Assembly (NCBI RefSeq): GCF_001952855.1
Contig: NZ_LPNO01000012.1
Coordinates: forward strand, 41,440 to 105,439
DNA length: 64,000 nt
From: Pseudomonas sp. ATCC PTA-122608
Lineage (GTDB): Bacteria > Pseudomonadota > Gammaproteobacteria > Pseudomonadales > Pseudomonadaceae
Reading direction: 5' to 3'
A program made the position numbers and the translations under genes. Positions 9,121 to 17,575 of the stretch are shown one piece after another. Below the pieces are notes generated by a model. The model did no database searches, was not told the origin of the DNA, and was given only the letters and a program-made list of their open reading frames with translations. How positions within the stretch are numbered: position 1 is the stretch's first letter; each line of letters opens with the position of its first letter.

Positions 9121-10161
9121 ATGAATGTGAGCGTTCTCTACGCGTTGGCGGCGGCGGCGCTGTTCGGCGCCAGCACTCCGCTCGCCAAGCTCTTGGGGGT
9201 GGATACGCCGCCCATCCTGTTGGCAGGGCTGCTCTATCTGGGCAGCGGCCTGGGCCTGGCCATCGTTCGGTTTGCCCGCGACCACGGCTGGAAACGGCCC
9301 GGGCTTGCAGCCGGAGAGTGGCCCTGGTTGATGGGCGCCATTGTCTTTGGGGGCGTGCTGGCGCCTGTGGCGCTCATGTATGGCCTCACCCGTACCGCGG
9401 GCGCCACCGCATCGCTGATGCTCAATCTTGAGTCAGTGCTCACGGCCGTGCTGGCGTGGGTCGTGTTTAAAGAGAACGCGGATCGCCGGATTGTGATCGG
9501 CATGATCGCCATTGTTTTGGGCGGGCTCGTTTTGTCGTGGCCGCAAGGGACGGCGACGGCTCATGATTGGACGGGGCCGCTGGCCGTGGCTTTCGCCTGT
9601 TTTTGTTGGGCCATCGATAACAACCTGACCCGTAAGGTCTCTGCCTCAGATGCGCTGTTTATCGCCGGGAGCAAAGGCTTGGCGGCGGGTGTGGTCAATT
9701 GCTGTTTGGCGTTGGCCATCGGGTCGCAACTGCCAGCCTTGGCCACGCTGGGGTCCATCATGGTGGTGGGGCTGCTTGGGTATGGCGTGAGTCTGGTGTT
9801 GTTTGTGCTCGCTCTGCGCGGGCTTGGCAGTGCGCGTACCGGGGCCTATTTTTCCACGGCTCCCTTCCTTGGCGCGGTCATCTCGATCCTGATCCTGGGC
9901 GAGTCGGTCTCGCTGATGTTCTTGCTCGCTGCTGCCTTGATGGCCATCGGGGTGTGGATTCATTTGATGGAACATCATGCCCACGAGCATCAGCATGATC
10001 CCCTCACACACGGCCATCGCCATACACACGACGAGCACCACCAGCATGTGCATGGCTTTGAGTGGGACGGTACCGAGCCACATAGTCATGCGCATGAGCA
10101 CGCACCGATCCAGCACAGTCATGCGCATTTTCCCGATGTGCACCATCGGCATAGACACTGA
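9121..10161 (+). CDS. EamA/DMT-family permease with a histidine-rich C-terminal tail
   Basis: 346 residues. Residues 1 to about 282 form two five-helix EamA repeats (ALAAAALFGASTPLAKLLGV and GPLAVAFACFCWAIDNNLTRK start the two halves). The last 64 residues (283-346) are hydrophilic and contain 24 histidines in HxH runs, ending HHRHRH. Such tails bind Zn, Ni or Co and suggest a metal-linked role, either as sensor or as cation buffer. The substrate cannot be inferred from the membrane part. A hairpin terminator follows within 45 bp. Confidence 0.85.
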   Translation: MNVSVLYALAAAALFGASTPLAKLLGVDTPPILLAGLLYLGSGLGLAIVRFARDHGWKRPGLAAGEWPWLMGAIVFGGVLAPVALMYGLTRTAGATASLMLNLESVLTAVLAWVVFKENADRRIVIGMIAIVLGGLVLSWPQGTATAHDWTGPLAVAFACFCWAIDNNLTRKVSASDALFIAGSKGLAAGVVNCCLALAIGSQLPALATLGSIMVVGLLGYGVSLVLFVLALRGLGSARTGAYFSTAPFLGAVISILILGESVSLMFLLAAALMAIGVWIHLMEHHAHEHQHDPLTHGHRHTHDEHHQHVHGFEWDGTEPHSHAHEHAPIQHSHAHFPDVHHRHRH

Positions 10162-10202
10162 CTTTTCTAGGGTAATAGGGGGGTGTACTTTTCTTCAGGC
10201 AT

Positions 10203-10236
10203 AAAAAAACGGCCTACCTTTCGGTAAGCCGTTTTT
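10203..10236 (-). terminator. Bidirectional hairpin terminator between the EamA gene and tRNA-Met
   Basis: AAAACGGC and GCCGTTTT arms around CTACCTTTCGGTAA, with A and T runs on both sides, so it can end transcripts from both strands. It lies directly after the tRNA on the minus strand. Confidence 0.85.
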
Positions 10237-10242
10237 AGTACT

Positions 10243-10319
10243 TGGTGGCTACACAGGGACTTGAACCCCGGACCCCAGCATTATGAATGCTATGCTCTAA
10301 CCAACTGAGCTATGTAGCC
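10243..10319 (-). tRNA. tRNA-Met (CAU), elongator type
   Basis: 77 bases including an encoded CCA. Acceptor GGCTACA pairs with TGTAGCC, the D-arm reads GCTCAGTTGGTTAGAGC, the anticodon loop is TTCATAA and the T-arm has GGTTCAAGTCC. The GGCTAC start is that of elongator tRNA-Met rather than of initiator. A lysidine-modified tRNA-Ile2 also has CAU, but overall similarity favours Met. Confidence 0.93.
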
Positions 10320-10459
10320 AAGTGGCGCGCATTATTCGCGGAGAACGGGAATGCGTCAAGCGCTTTTTTTGAAAATTTATCTACGCTATCAACTGTTTAA
10401 CGGGAAACACCGGGTTTGGTGACGAGCGGTTGGGGTTTGCGCAGGTCCCAAGGCGGCGA

Positions 10460-10566
10460 AGATCAAAAGGTGGGAGCGGGCTTGCTCGCGAATGCGGTGT
10501 GTCAGTCAGCAGAGGTATTGGATGGTCCACCGCCTTCGCGAGCAAGCCCGCTCCCACATTTGATCT
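10460..10566. repeat. REPIN (two inverted REP sequences)
   Basis: GTGGGAGCGGGCTTGCTCGC at 10470 and its reverse complement ending at 10557, separated by about 45 bases. The flanking AGATCAAA and TTTGATCT extend the inverted repeat. Lies between tRNA-Met and a small gene. Matches the elements at 43804, 56090 and 61196. Confidence 0.9.
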
Positions 10567-10588
10567 GCGGTGTTCTGGCGTTCGTGCG

Positions 10589-10909
10589 TCAGGTTTTGCG
10601 CGGGTGCAGGCACTCTATCGAGCGGTCGACCATGGCTTTGGCCATTTCCAGCAGGTGCCACACGGCAAGCACTTTGGCACGCTCGGGGCTTTGCAGTTGT
10701 TCGCCACAGTCGAGCGCGGTGGCAGAGGCGCTGTGCAGCAGGTCGGCGGTGTAGAGCAGGGAGTCTTCGAAGCTGATTTCGTCGCTGATGGCGTAGAAGT
10801 TTGTCGACGGTTGCGGCGGGTCGGTCGGCAAGTAGTGGTCGAGCGCTCGGTTGAAGGCGGCGCGGTCTTTGGCTTGGTCACGGGGTGGATCGGGAACGAT
10901 CTTGAACAT
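10589..10909 (-). CDS. Small Pseudomonas-type hypothetical protein (DUF3077/DUF6124-like)
   Basis: 106 residues, soluble, starting MFKIVPDPP. The pattern of a proline-rich start, a central ALDHYL and a helical C-terminal half (SLLYTADLLHSASATALDCGEQL...RAKVLAVWHLLEMAKAMVDRSIECL) is one I associate with small proteins found in many copies in Pseudomonas and named only by DUF numbers. Function unknown. AGGAG stands eight bases before the ATG. An unusual structured leader precedes it. Confidence 0.7.
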   Translation of the reverse strand: MFKIVPDPPRDQAKDRAAFNRALDHYLPTDPPQPSTNFYAISDEISFEDSLLYTADLLHSASATALDCGEQLQSPERAKVLAVWHLLEMAKAMVDRSIECLHPRKT

Positions 10910-11040
10910 GGTGTAGCTCCTGATTAACTGGGAGCCGTACCGTTCGCGACTAAACGAAGGGTGGCGGCTGTACGCAGGTTAGTCGACCGGCTAATCAGGA
11001 AAACCCGGCGCACCCGAAGGTGCCCTGCGCACAGCCACCA
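10910..11040 (-). promoter_or_regulatory. Structured 5' leader, candidate cis-acting RNA
   Basis: On the minus strand the segment before the small gene can fold into a three-way junction. Outer stem: 11024-11038 with 10961-10978 (GTGGCTGTGCGCAGG against CCTGCGTACAGCCGCCAC, with a bulge). First inner hairpin: 11019-11023 with 11010-11014, CACC-UUCG-GGUG. Second: UUAG/CUAA at 10991-10994 with 10979-10982. A further CGTT/GAACG hairpin stands before the ribosome site. I do not recognise a named riboswitch or Rfam family. Confidence 0.45.
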
Positions 11041-11335
11041 TGAAACCTCATGAAAGCATGCGCCTGATATAAGTCCGGGCGACTAAACCCGATCACTGAA
11101 AACCAGCGACGGACCGAAGACTAGTCACCGACTCCCCCAGGCACAAGGCCGAAAGATTCTCTAGGAAACGTCCCGCAAATTAAAGGGATTCATCTTGCTG
11201 GCCCTTTACAAGCCATGACCGCTGCATCGATTCACCTACTCGTTAGCCTGCTAACGGGATAGCCTTCCTGCACCCAAAAGTGGCACATTGTCGCACCTGC
11301 ACCTGTGCATCCATCTGCTGTATGGAAAACCTCCC
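11041..11335. other. Intergenic segment before the MFS gene
   Basis: No gene seen. It repeats GCGACTAAAC at 11079-11088, also present at 10946-10955 inside the leader region, so the leader is flanked by 10-bp direct repeats 133 bp apart. Promoters of both the small minus-strand gene and the plus-strand MFS gene must lie here, but I could not fix convincing -35/-10 boxes. Confidence 0.4.
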
Positions 11336-12553
11336 ATGGCTCTGAGCAATTCCCAGCCCTCCGTGGCTACGGCGCCTGCCGCCGGGCAAACCAGCCCGTT
11401 GGTGATGCGTGTAATCGGCGCGGTGGCGCTGGCGCATTTGATCAATGACTTGATTCAGTCGGTACTGCCTTCGATCTACCCGATGCTCAAGGCCAATTAC
11501 GGCCTGACGTTCACCCAGGTCGGGCTGATCACTCTGACGTTCCAGCTCACCGCTTCCCTGCTGCAACCGTGGGTGGGTTATTACACCGACCGCCATCCCA
11601 AGCCGTACCTGTTGCCCTGCGGGATGATTTGTACGCTGGTGGGCATTTTGATGATGTCCCAGGTGGGCAGCTTCCCGTTGATCCTGCTGGCGGCGGGGTT
11701 GATTGGTATCGGGTCGTCGACCTTCCACCCGGAAGCGTCCCGCGTGGCGCGCTTGGCTTCCGGCGGGCGTTATGGCCTGGCGCAGTCGACCTTCCAGGTG
11801 GGCGGTAACGCAGGCTCGGCGTTCGGTCCTTTGCTGGCGGCGGCGATCATTATTCCGTTCGGCCAGGGCAATGTGGCCTGGTTCGGTCTGTTCGCGGTGT
11901 TTGCGTTGTTTGTGCTGTATGCGATCAGCCGCTGGTACGCGCACCACTTGAACCTGTTCAAGCTCAAGCAAGGCCAGGCGGCCACCCATGGCCTGTCCAA
12001 AGGCCGGGTGCTGAGTGCATTGGTAGTGCTGGGCCTGCTGGTGTTTTCCAAGTACTTCTACATGGCGAGTTTCACCAGTTACTTCACCTTTTACCTGATC
12101 GAGAAGTTCGACCTGTCGGTGGCCAGTTCCCAGCTGCATCTGTTCCTGTTCCTGGGGGCGGTGGCGGCGGGTACGTTCTTTGGCGGGCCGATTGGCGACA
12201 AGATCGGCCGTAAGGCGGTGATCTGGTTTTCGATCCTCGGCGTTGCGCCGTTCACCTTGCTGCTGCCCCATGTGGACCTGTTCTGGACCAGCATTCTGAG
12301 CGTGGTGATCGGCTTTATCCTGGCCTCGGCGTTCTCGGCGATTGTGGTGTACGCGCAAGAATTGGTGCCAGGCAATGTGGGGATGATCGCCGGGGTATTC
12401 TTCGGTTTGATGTTCGGTTTTGGCGGGATTGGTGCAGCGCTGCTCGGGCACCTGGCTGACATTCACGGCATCGAATACGTGTACACGCTGTGCTCGTTCC
12501 TGCCGCTGTTCGGGGTGTTGGCAATTCTGTTGCCGCGTACCAAAAAGGCCTGA
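11336..12553 (+). CDS. fsr: MFS transporter, fosmidomycin-resistance (Fsr) family
   Basis: 405 residues from the ATG at 11336; the frame opens earlier but MALSNSQPS fits relatives. Twelve predicted membrane segments. Family signatures: HLINDLIQSVLPSIYPMLK near the start, YTDRHPKPYLLP in the loop after helix 2, GIGSSTFHPEASRVARLASGGRYG and GPIGDKIGRKAVIW in the second half. Fsr exports fosmidomycin in E. coli; the natural substrate is unknown. The convergent neighbour is rspL, and a weak GGGCAG/CTGCCC hairpin lies between them. Confidence 0.88.
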   Translation: MALSNSQPSVATAPAAGQTSPLVMRVIGAVALAHLINDLIQSVLPSIYPMLKANYGLTFTQVGLITLTFQLTASLLQPWVGYYTDRHPKPYLLPCGMICTLVGILMMSQVGSFPLILLAAGLIGIGSSTFHPEASRVARLASGGRYGLAQSTFQVGGNAGSAFGPLLAAAIIIPFGQGNVAWFGLFAVFALFVLYAISRWYAHHLNLFKLKQGQAATHGLSKGRVLSALVVLGLLVFSKYFYMASFTSYFTFYLIEKFDLSVASSQLHLFLFLGAVAAGTFFGGPIGDKIGRKAVIWFSILGVAPFTLLLPHVDLFWTSILSVVIGFILASAFSAIVVYAQELVPGNVGMIAGVFFGLMFGFGGIGAALLGHLADIHGIEYVYTLCSFLPLFGVLAILLPRTKKA

Positions 12554-12661
12554 TGTCGAGTCAATCGAGTCGGGCAGATATCCTTGCTGCCCAACGCTTG
12601 CGTCAAACGGGGTAAATCAATTGCTCCTGCAAAGGGTGTCGGCGTTGCGCCAGGCCCTGAT

Positions 12662-13213
12662 TTACGGTTGTAGCGGGTTGTACGTGGCTCGCTTCAACTG
12701 TTCGCGCGCCCTGGACAAACGTGAGCGTACGGTGCCGATGGGGATGTCCATGGCGTCGGCGGTGTCTTGGTAGCTGCCGTCGGTTTCCAGCGAGGCGTAG
12801 AGCGTTTTACGCATTTCCGGCGGCAAGTGCGTGATCGCCCGCAGGGTCTTTTCCAGTTTGCGGTTGATCTCGAACTGCCAGTCCAGGCTGTTGTTTTCTT
12901 CCTGCCCATGCCACAGCGCCTCATCGAATTCGCAATGCACCGGTTTGGCATACATGCGCCGGAAGTGGTTGCGGATCAGGTTCTGGGCAATCCCGCACAT
13001 CCAGGTGCTGAGGGTGGCCTGGCCACTGAAGCGGTCCCGGTTGCGCCAGGCCTCCAGGTACGTCAGTTGCAGAATATCGTCTGCGTCTTCCGGGTTCAGT
13101 ACGCGTTTATGAATGAAGCGGCGGAGTTTCTTGTGGTGGTCTTCCGACAGGTTCTGGATGGAGCGGTGCGGGTCAGGTGTAAGGTGAACTAAAACATCGA
13201 TAGGGATATCCAT
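12662..13213 (-). CDS. rspL: RspL, HrpL-type ECF sigma factor of the type III secretion cluster
   Basis: 183 residues. Region 2 is LRRFIHKRVLNPEDADDILQLTYLEAWRNRDRFSGQATLSTWMCGIAQNLIRNHFRR; region 4 is LPPEMRKTLYASLETDGSYQDTADAMDIPIGTVRSRLSRAREQL. It sits at the head of the cluster, divergent from rspJ, the same place as hrpL in P. syringae. It should recognise the three hrp boxes found at 13417, 26968 and 29677. Its own promoter is of the sigma54 type, which makes it the middle step of an RspR to RspL to structural-gene cascade. Confidence 0.92.
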   Translation of the reverse strand: MDIPIDVLVHLTPDPHRSIQNLSEDHHKKLRRFIHKRVLNPEDADDILQLTYLEAWRNRDRFSGQATLSTWMCGIAQNLIRNHFRRMYAKPVHCEFDEALWHGQEENNSLDWQFEINRKLEKTLRAITHLPPEMRKTLYASLETDGSYQDTADAMDIPIGTVRSRLSRAREQLKRATYNPLQP

Positions 13214-13267
13214 GATTTTTTCCTCAGGGTAGACACGATCGGAATAATTCCGACGGGAACCCCCTTA

Positions 13268-13282
13268 GCACTGCCTGTGCCA
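13268..13282 (-). promoter_or_regulatory. Sigma54 (-24/-12) promoter of rspL
   Basis: The minus strand reads TTGGCACAGGCAGTGCT. GG and GC dinucleotides stand at the canonical 10-base spacing of TGGCAC-N5-TTGC, with one mismatch in the -12 block. It lies 55 bp before the rspL start. The sigma54-dependent activator is expected to be RspR, encoded at 29856-30779. Confidence 0.8.
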
Positions 13283-13416
13283 AGCACTAATTACTCATAA
13301 GTTATTGATATATATAGCGAAATATCTTGTTTTTATGCTTTTTTACGCAAGGTTTTGCACAAACCTTCGCAGGGTTGTGCCGGTTTTTTCATAAGCCTCG
13401 CAATCGCCGATAAGTT

Positions 13417-13445
13417 GGAACCGTAACGGGTTTGCCCGCCACACA
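13417..13445 (+). promoter_or_regulatory. hrp box of the rspJ-rscU operon
   Basis: GGAACC-N16-CCACACA, a perfect match to the HrpL promoter consensus GGAACC-N15/16-CCACNNA, 32 bp before the rspJ ATG. Confidence 0.93.
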
Positions 13446-13477
13446 AGGACACGAATCTCCCCGTCCTGGCATTCCCC

Positions 13478-14572
13478 ATGAAAGTCGATCCCCATATTGA
13501 TGTGCAAAAGCCCCAGAGCCTGGATCAGCCTGCGCCTGCAAGGGTTGATCACCGGCCACCCTCCACGGCGAGCGCCGCGCCGATCGGCGACGACCTCGGT
13601 TCGCTGTTCAACCAAGAGGTCGAGCTCAACAGCCGTGCGCTCGGACGGCGGCAGATAGGCCTGCGTGTTATGCCGGTCGAGCAACTGGCGCAACTCTATG
13701 AACAGTTGGGGCATCCGGCTCAGGCAACGCTGGCGACCGTCGCGCGGAATGTCAGGGTTCAACTGTTGGTGAACTCCAGCGTCGAGAAGTTTCTGGAGAT
13801 CACCGGCAATGACCCGGCCCGGGCCTACGTGGTGCTTCAGCAAGTGGCCGCGCAGGCCGATGCCGAGGTGCGCAGCAACGAGGCGAAGCTGGCTCGTGAG
13901 GCGCTGGTGAAGCTGGAGATGCGCTTCAAGCCGCAGATCCAGGCGGGCCTGAATACGGCATTGGCGCTGCAGGCCAGCAGTGATGACCCTCAACTGCGGC
14001 AGGCGGTGCGCGGTGTGTATTACGCCAGCGTGGTTACCCGGCAATCTCTGGCAACAATGTTGCAGGCGCTGCTGGGGTTGTTCGGTGGCGATGAATTTGG
14101 CCTGGGGCTGAAGCTGATGCGCCGTGCCCTGGCCGACGATATTGCGGCGCTGACTCCTTCGATTGCTTCGGCAAAATTACTCACGCTGCTGGTGGGGTTG
14201 CGCGGCTGCGACCAACTGGGTGGCATCTTATGTAATTGCCGGGACCTGATCGAGCGCCTGGCCCTCACCTATCCCGCGGTGACACGGGACGCGGTGGCGC
14301 TGCTCCAACGCTTGCTGGCCTACTCGAACACCGGGATTGCGGCTGCCGAGATCCAGCGTCTGGCCAATGAATTGGGCGGTGCCGACGTACTCAATCAAGT
14401 GATTTCACTCAATAGCGTTTACCCCGTTCTCAAGAGCCTGCCGCTGGCAGTGTGGCGTGATACCAGGGGCCGTGAAGAGTGCCTGAACAGCTTTTTGCTG
14501 GTGATGGACGAGTACGCACGCACCGAGCGCGGCGCCCGGCATGGTATGGCCTTGCAGGGCCCCGATGCATGA
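13478..14572 (+). CDS. rspJ: RspJ, HrpJ/SctW gatekeeper of type III secretion
   Basis: 364 residues. HrpJ-type proteins (YopN/TyeA, SepL group) hold back late substrates and let translocators go first. Seen here: a disordered proline-rich N-terminus that could act as a secretion signal, then an all-helical HrpJ domain (about 40-360) with NVRVQLLVNSSVEKFLEITGNDPARAYVVLQQVAAQA and a TyeA-like C-terminal half. First gene of a ten-gene operon, directly after a perfect hrp box. Its stop overlaps the rscV start (ATGA), so the two are translationally coupled. Confidence 0.88.
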   Translation: MKVDPHIDVQKPQSLDQPAPARVDHRPPSTASAAPIGDDLGSLFNQEVELNSRALGRRQIGLRVMPVEQLAQLYEQLGHPAQATLATVARNVRVQLLVNSSVEKFLEITGNDPARAYVVLQQVAAQADAEVRSNEAKLAREALVKLEMRFKPQIQAGLNTALALQASSDDPQLRQAVRGVYYASVVTRQSLATMLQALLGLFGGDEFGLGLKLMRRALADDIAALTPSIASAKLLTLLVGLRGCDQLGGILCNCRDLIERLALTYPAVTRDAVALLQRLLAYSNTGIAAAEIQRLANELGGADVLNQVISLNSVYPVLKSLPLAVWRDTRGREECLNSFLLVMDEYARTERGARHGMALQGPDA

Positions 14573-16665
14573 GCGCATTACGGGTCATCAATGGCGTGCT
14601 GCTGAAGGTTGCACAACGTGCCGAAGTCTTGGGCGCGGTGGTTATCATGGCCATTGTGTTTATCTTTATTGTGCCGCTGCCCACCTGGCTGGTGGACATC
14701 CTGATTGCCCTCAATATCTGTATCTCGTGCCTGTTGATCGTGCTGGCGTTGTACCTGCCTGGGCCGCTGGCGTTTTCCTCGTTTCCGTCGATCCTGTTGC
14801 TGACCACGATGTTTCGCCTGGCCCTCTCGATTGCCACCACGCGATTGATTCTGCTGGAGCAGGACGCCGGCGATATCGTCGAGGCCTTCGGCAATTTCGT
14901 GGTGGGCGGCAACCTGGCGGTGGGGTTGGTGATCTTCATGATCCTGACCATCGTCAACTTTCTGGTGATCACCAAAGGTTCGGAGCGTGTTGCTGAAGTG
15001 GCGGCGCGCTTCAGCCTGGACGCCATGCCCGGCAAGCAAATGTCCATCGACAGTGATTTGCGTGCCGGCCTGATCGATGGCGAGCAGGCCCGGGACAAAC
15101 GTGAGCAGTTGTCCCGCGAGAGCCAGCTGTTCGGGGCCATGGACGGGGCCATGAAATTCGTCAAGGGCGACGCGATTGCCGGGCTGATTATCGTGGTGAT
15201 CAACTTGCTGGGCGGTTTCTCCACCGGCATGTTCCAGCACGGCATGAGCGCCGGCGATTCCATGGCGCTGTACTCGGTATTGACCATCGGTGATGGCCTG
15301 ATTGCGCAGATTCCCGCGCTGCTGATTTCCTTGACCGCCGGCATGATCATCACCCGCGTGGCGCCGTCCGGGCGTAACAAGGGCGCCAACAACATGGGCG
15401 CCGAGATCGCCCGGCAAATGACCAGCGAACCCAAGAGCTGGATCATCGCCTCGGTCGGGATGCTCGCGTTTGCGGCGCTTCCCGGGATGCCGACGATGGT
15501 ATTCATCCTCATTTCATTGATCACCGGTTCCCTGGGTTATTACCTGGTACGCAAGCGCCAGCGGCTAGAGCAGCCGGAGCAAACGAATGCCGATACGGTC
15601 GCCCCGCAAGACAATGGTGAAGAAGACTTGCGCGGCTTTGATCCGTCGCGGCCTTACCTGTTGCAGTACCCCGCAGCTTTGCACGGCAGTGCGCAGGTGG
15701 CGCAGGTCACCCATGGCATTCGCCAGGCGCGCAATGGCCTGGTCACGCAAATCGGCCTGACGCTGCCGCCGTTTGAAGTCGAGTTCGCACCGGCACTGGC
15801 CGACGATGAGTTCCGCTTTTGCGTGCATGAAGTGCCGATGATCAAGGCCACTCTTGGCAATCGCATGGCGGTGGTCCGTGACACCCTGGCCGCTGAGCCC
15901 GAAGACGGCGCCAAGGGACTGCCTGAGCGCGACGAACAGGAATGGGTGTGGTTGGCGCCCGATGATCCATTGCTTGACGATGAGCAATTGGAGCGCTTCA
16001 CCGCAGAGAGCTTGATCATCGAGCGCATGACCCGCGCGATGCTGCTGAGCGGGCCGCAGTTCCTCGGGATTCAGGAGAGCAAGTCGATCCTCAGTTGGCT
16101 CGAATTCAACCAGCCGGAACTGGTGCAGGAACTGCAACGCATCATGCCGCTTTCACGTTTCTCGGCGGTGTTGCAGCGCCTGGCCAGCGAGGGTGTTCCG
16201 CTGCGTGCCGTGCGTCTGATCGTCGAGGCCTTGATCGAGTACGGCCAGCATGAACGTGAGCCGGACGCCTTGGCCGACTACGCGCGCATCGCCCTCAAGT
16301 CGCAGATTTTCCATCAGTACAGCGAAGCCGATGGCCTGCATGCCTGGCTGTTGTCGCCCCACACCGAAAACGTGCTGCGCGATGCATTGCGCCAGACTCA
16401 AACGGGGGTGTTCTTTTCCCTCGACAACGACAGCAGCGCGGTGCTGGTAAGCCTGCTCAAACAAGCCTTTACCGTGCGGGCCAAGAGCAAGAGCGTGCTG
16501 TTGGTCGCGCAGGATTTGCGCAGCCCTTTGCGTACCTTGCTGCTGGAAGAATTCAACCATGTGCCGGTGCTGTCGTTTGCCGAGTTGGGCAGCTCCTCGA
16601 AGGTGAAGGTGCTGGGGCGTTTTGACCTGGGTCAGGATGATCTGTTGCACGGCGCAGTGGCATGA
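14569..16665 (+). CDS. rscV: RscV, SctV major export gate protein
   Basis: 698 residues; the start is fixed by overlap with the rspJ stop, and an ATG 30 codons upstream lies inside rspJ. The N-terminal half (about 15-320) has the FlhA/LcrV-type helices and the highly conserved stretch FPSILLLTTMFRLALSIATTRLIL and the cytoplasmic loop EVAARFSLDAMPGKQMSID. The C-terminal half (about 350-698) is the cytosolic domain that forms a nonameric ring and docks chaperone-substrate complexes. Length is normal for the family. Confidence 0.95.
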   Translation: MSALRVINGVLLKVAQRAEVLGAVVIMAIVFIFIVPLPTWLVDILIALNICISCLLIVLALYLPGPLAFSSFPSILLLTTMFRLALSIATTRLILLEQDAGDIVEAFGNFVVGGNLAVGLVIFMILTIVNFLVITKGSERVAEVAARFSLDAMPGKQMSIDSDLRAGLIDGEQARDKREQLSRESQLFGAMDGAMKFVKGDAIAGLIIVVINLLGGFSTGMFQHGMSAGDSMALYSVLTIGDGLIAQIPALLISLTAGMIITRVAPSGRNKGANNMGAEIARQMTSEPKSWIIASVGMLAFAALPGMPTMVFILISLITGSLGYYLVRKRQRLEQPEQTNADTVAPQDNGEEDLRGFDPSRPYLLQYPAALHGSAQVAQVTHGIRQARNGLVTQIGLTLPPFEVEFAPALADDEFRFCVHEVPMIKATLGNRMAVVRDTLAAEPEDGAKGLPERDEQEWVWLAPDDPLLDDEQLERFTAESLIIERMTRAMLLSGPQFLGIQESKSILSWLEFNQPELVQELQRIMPLSRFSAVLQRLASEGVPLRAVRLIVEALIEYGQHEREPDALADYARIALKSQIFHQYSEADGLHAWLLSPHTENVLRDALRQTQTGVFFSLDNDSSAVLVSLLKQAFTVRAKSKSVLLVAQDLRSPLRTLLLEEFNHVPVLSFAELGSSSKVKVLGRFDLGQDDLLHGAVA

Positions 16666-16675
16666 GGGCTTGATG

Positions 16676-17575
16676 ATGTTTGAGTTGCGCGTGCTGGATG
16701 GCCAGCACCAGGGGGCGGCGTTGCCGCTGTTTGGCGAGCAGTGGAGTATTGGTGCCGATCCTGATGCGGACCTTTCACTGTTCGACCCGGGCATTGCCGA
16801 GTGGCACGTGTGGTTGCGCCTTGCCGGCGGGCAATGGTTGCTGCAGGCCGAGCAAGGGCTGGTGCAGAACGCCGAGGGTCAACTCGTCGCTCAGATCAGT
16901 GACTTGCCACTCAACGTGCCTTTTTCGATTGGCCAGATTCGGCTCTGCGTCACCCGGGCCGATCAGCCCTGGCCCAAGGCGCCTGTCGTTACGGCGACGG
17001 AGCCGGCATCCGTCAGTGAGACGCCGCCGACGCTGACGTTGTCCTCGATCTCGAGGTCGCAGCAGAAGCGTTTGATCAGCCTGGTGGTGGTGGGGGCGGT
17101 CATCATCACGGCGATCGGTATGGCTACCAATGGTGAACGCCAGGCACAGGCATCGCTGATGCCACCAGAGGTCCGCAAGCCCGAGTTGGGCTCGCCCTAC
17201 GAGGTGCGTCAGCAGTTGCTCAAGATGCTCGGCGAGCGGGAGTTGGGCCATCGCGTGAGCCTGCACGTGATCAATGGCCAGGTCAGCCTCAACGGCGATG
17301 TTTCCCGGGATGACGTGGAGTTGGTGTCGCGCATGCTCAGCCGTTTTGGCGAGCAGTTCGAAACCTCGGTCCCGGTGCTCAGCCGTGTCAGCGAACGCAA
17401 CAGTGAACTGCCCTTCAAGATTTTGCAGATCGTCGGCGGGCCTCATGGGCATGTGGTTCTGGAGCAGGGCAACCGGCTGTTCGTCGGTGACGAGGTGGAG
17501 GGTCTGCGGCTGGTGCTGATCGACAACACCAAAGTGGTATTCGATGGCAAGCAACGGTTCGAGGTGCGCTGGTGA
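16676..17575 (+). CDS. rspQ: RspQ, SctD inner-membrane ring protein with FHA domain
   Basis: 299 residues. AGGG seven bases ahead favours the second of two tandem ATGs (16673, 16676). Residues 1 to about 100 form the cytoplasmic FHA-like domain (MFELRVLDGQHQGAALPLFGEQWSIGADPDADLSL). One membrane segment near 135-150 (LISLVVVGAVIITAIGMA) is followed by periplasmic ring-building domains. HrpQ is the P. syringae counterpart. It forms the outer ring of the inner-membrane base with RscJ inside it. Last codons overlap the rscN GTG. Confidence 0.9.
   Translation: MFELRVLDGQHQGAALPLFGEQWSIGADPDADLSLFDPGIAEWHVWLRLAGGQWLLQAEQGLVQNAEGQLVAQISDLPLNVPFSIGQIRLCVTRADQPWPKAPVVTATEPASVSETPPTLTLSSISRSQQKRLISLVVVGAVIITAIGMATNGERQAQASLMPPEVRKPELGSPYEVRQQLLKMLGERELGHRVSLHVINGQVSLNGDVSRDDVELVSRMLSRFGEQFETSVPVLSRVSERNSELPFKILQIVGGPHGHVVLEQGNRLFVGDEVEGLRLVLIDNTKVVFDGKQRFEVRW

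Noticed and set aside
11243..12466. 407-codon minus-strand frame opposite the Fsr-type pump
   Set aside because: Q-, R- and H-rich translation typical of the antisense of a membrane protein; the plus strand encodes twelve helices.
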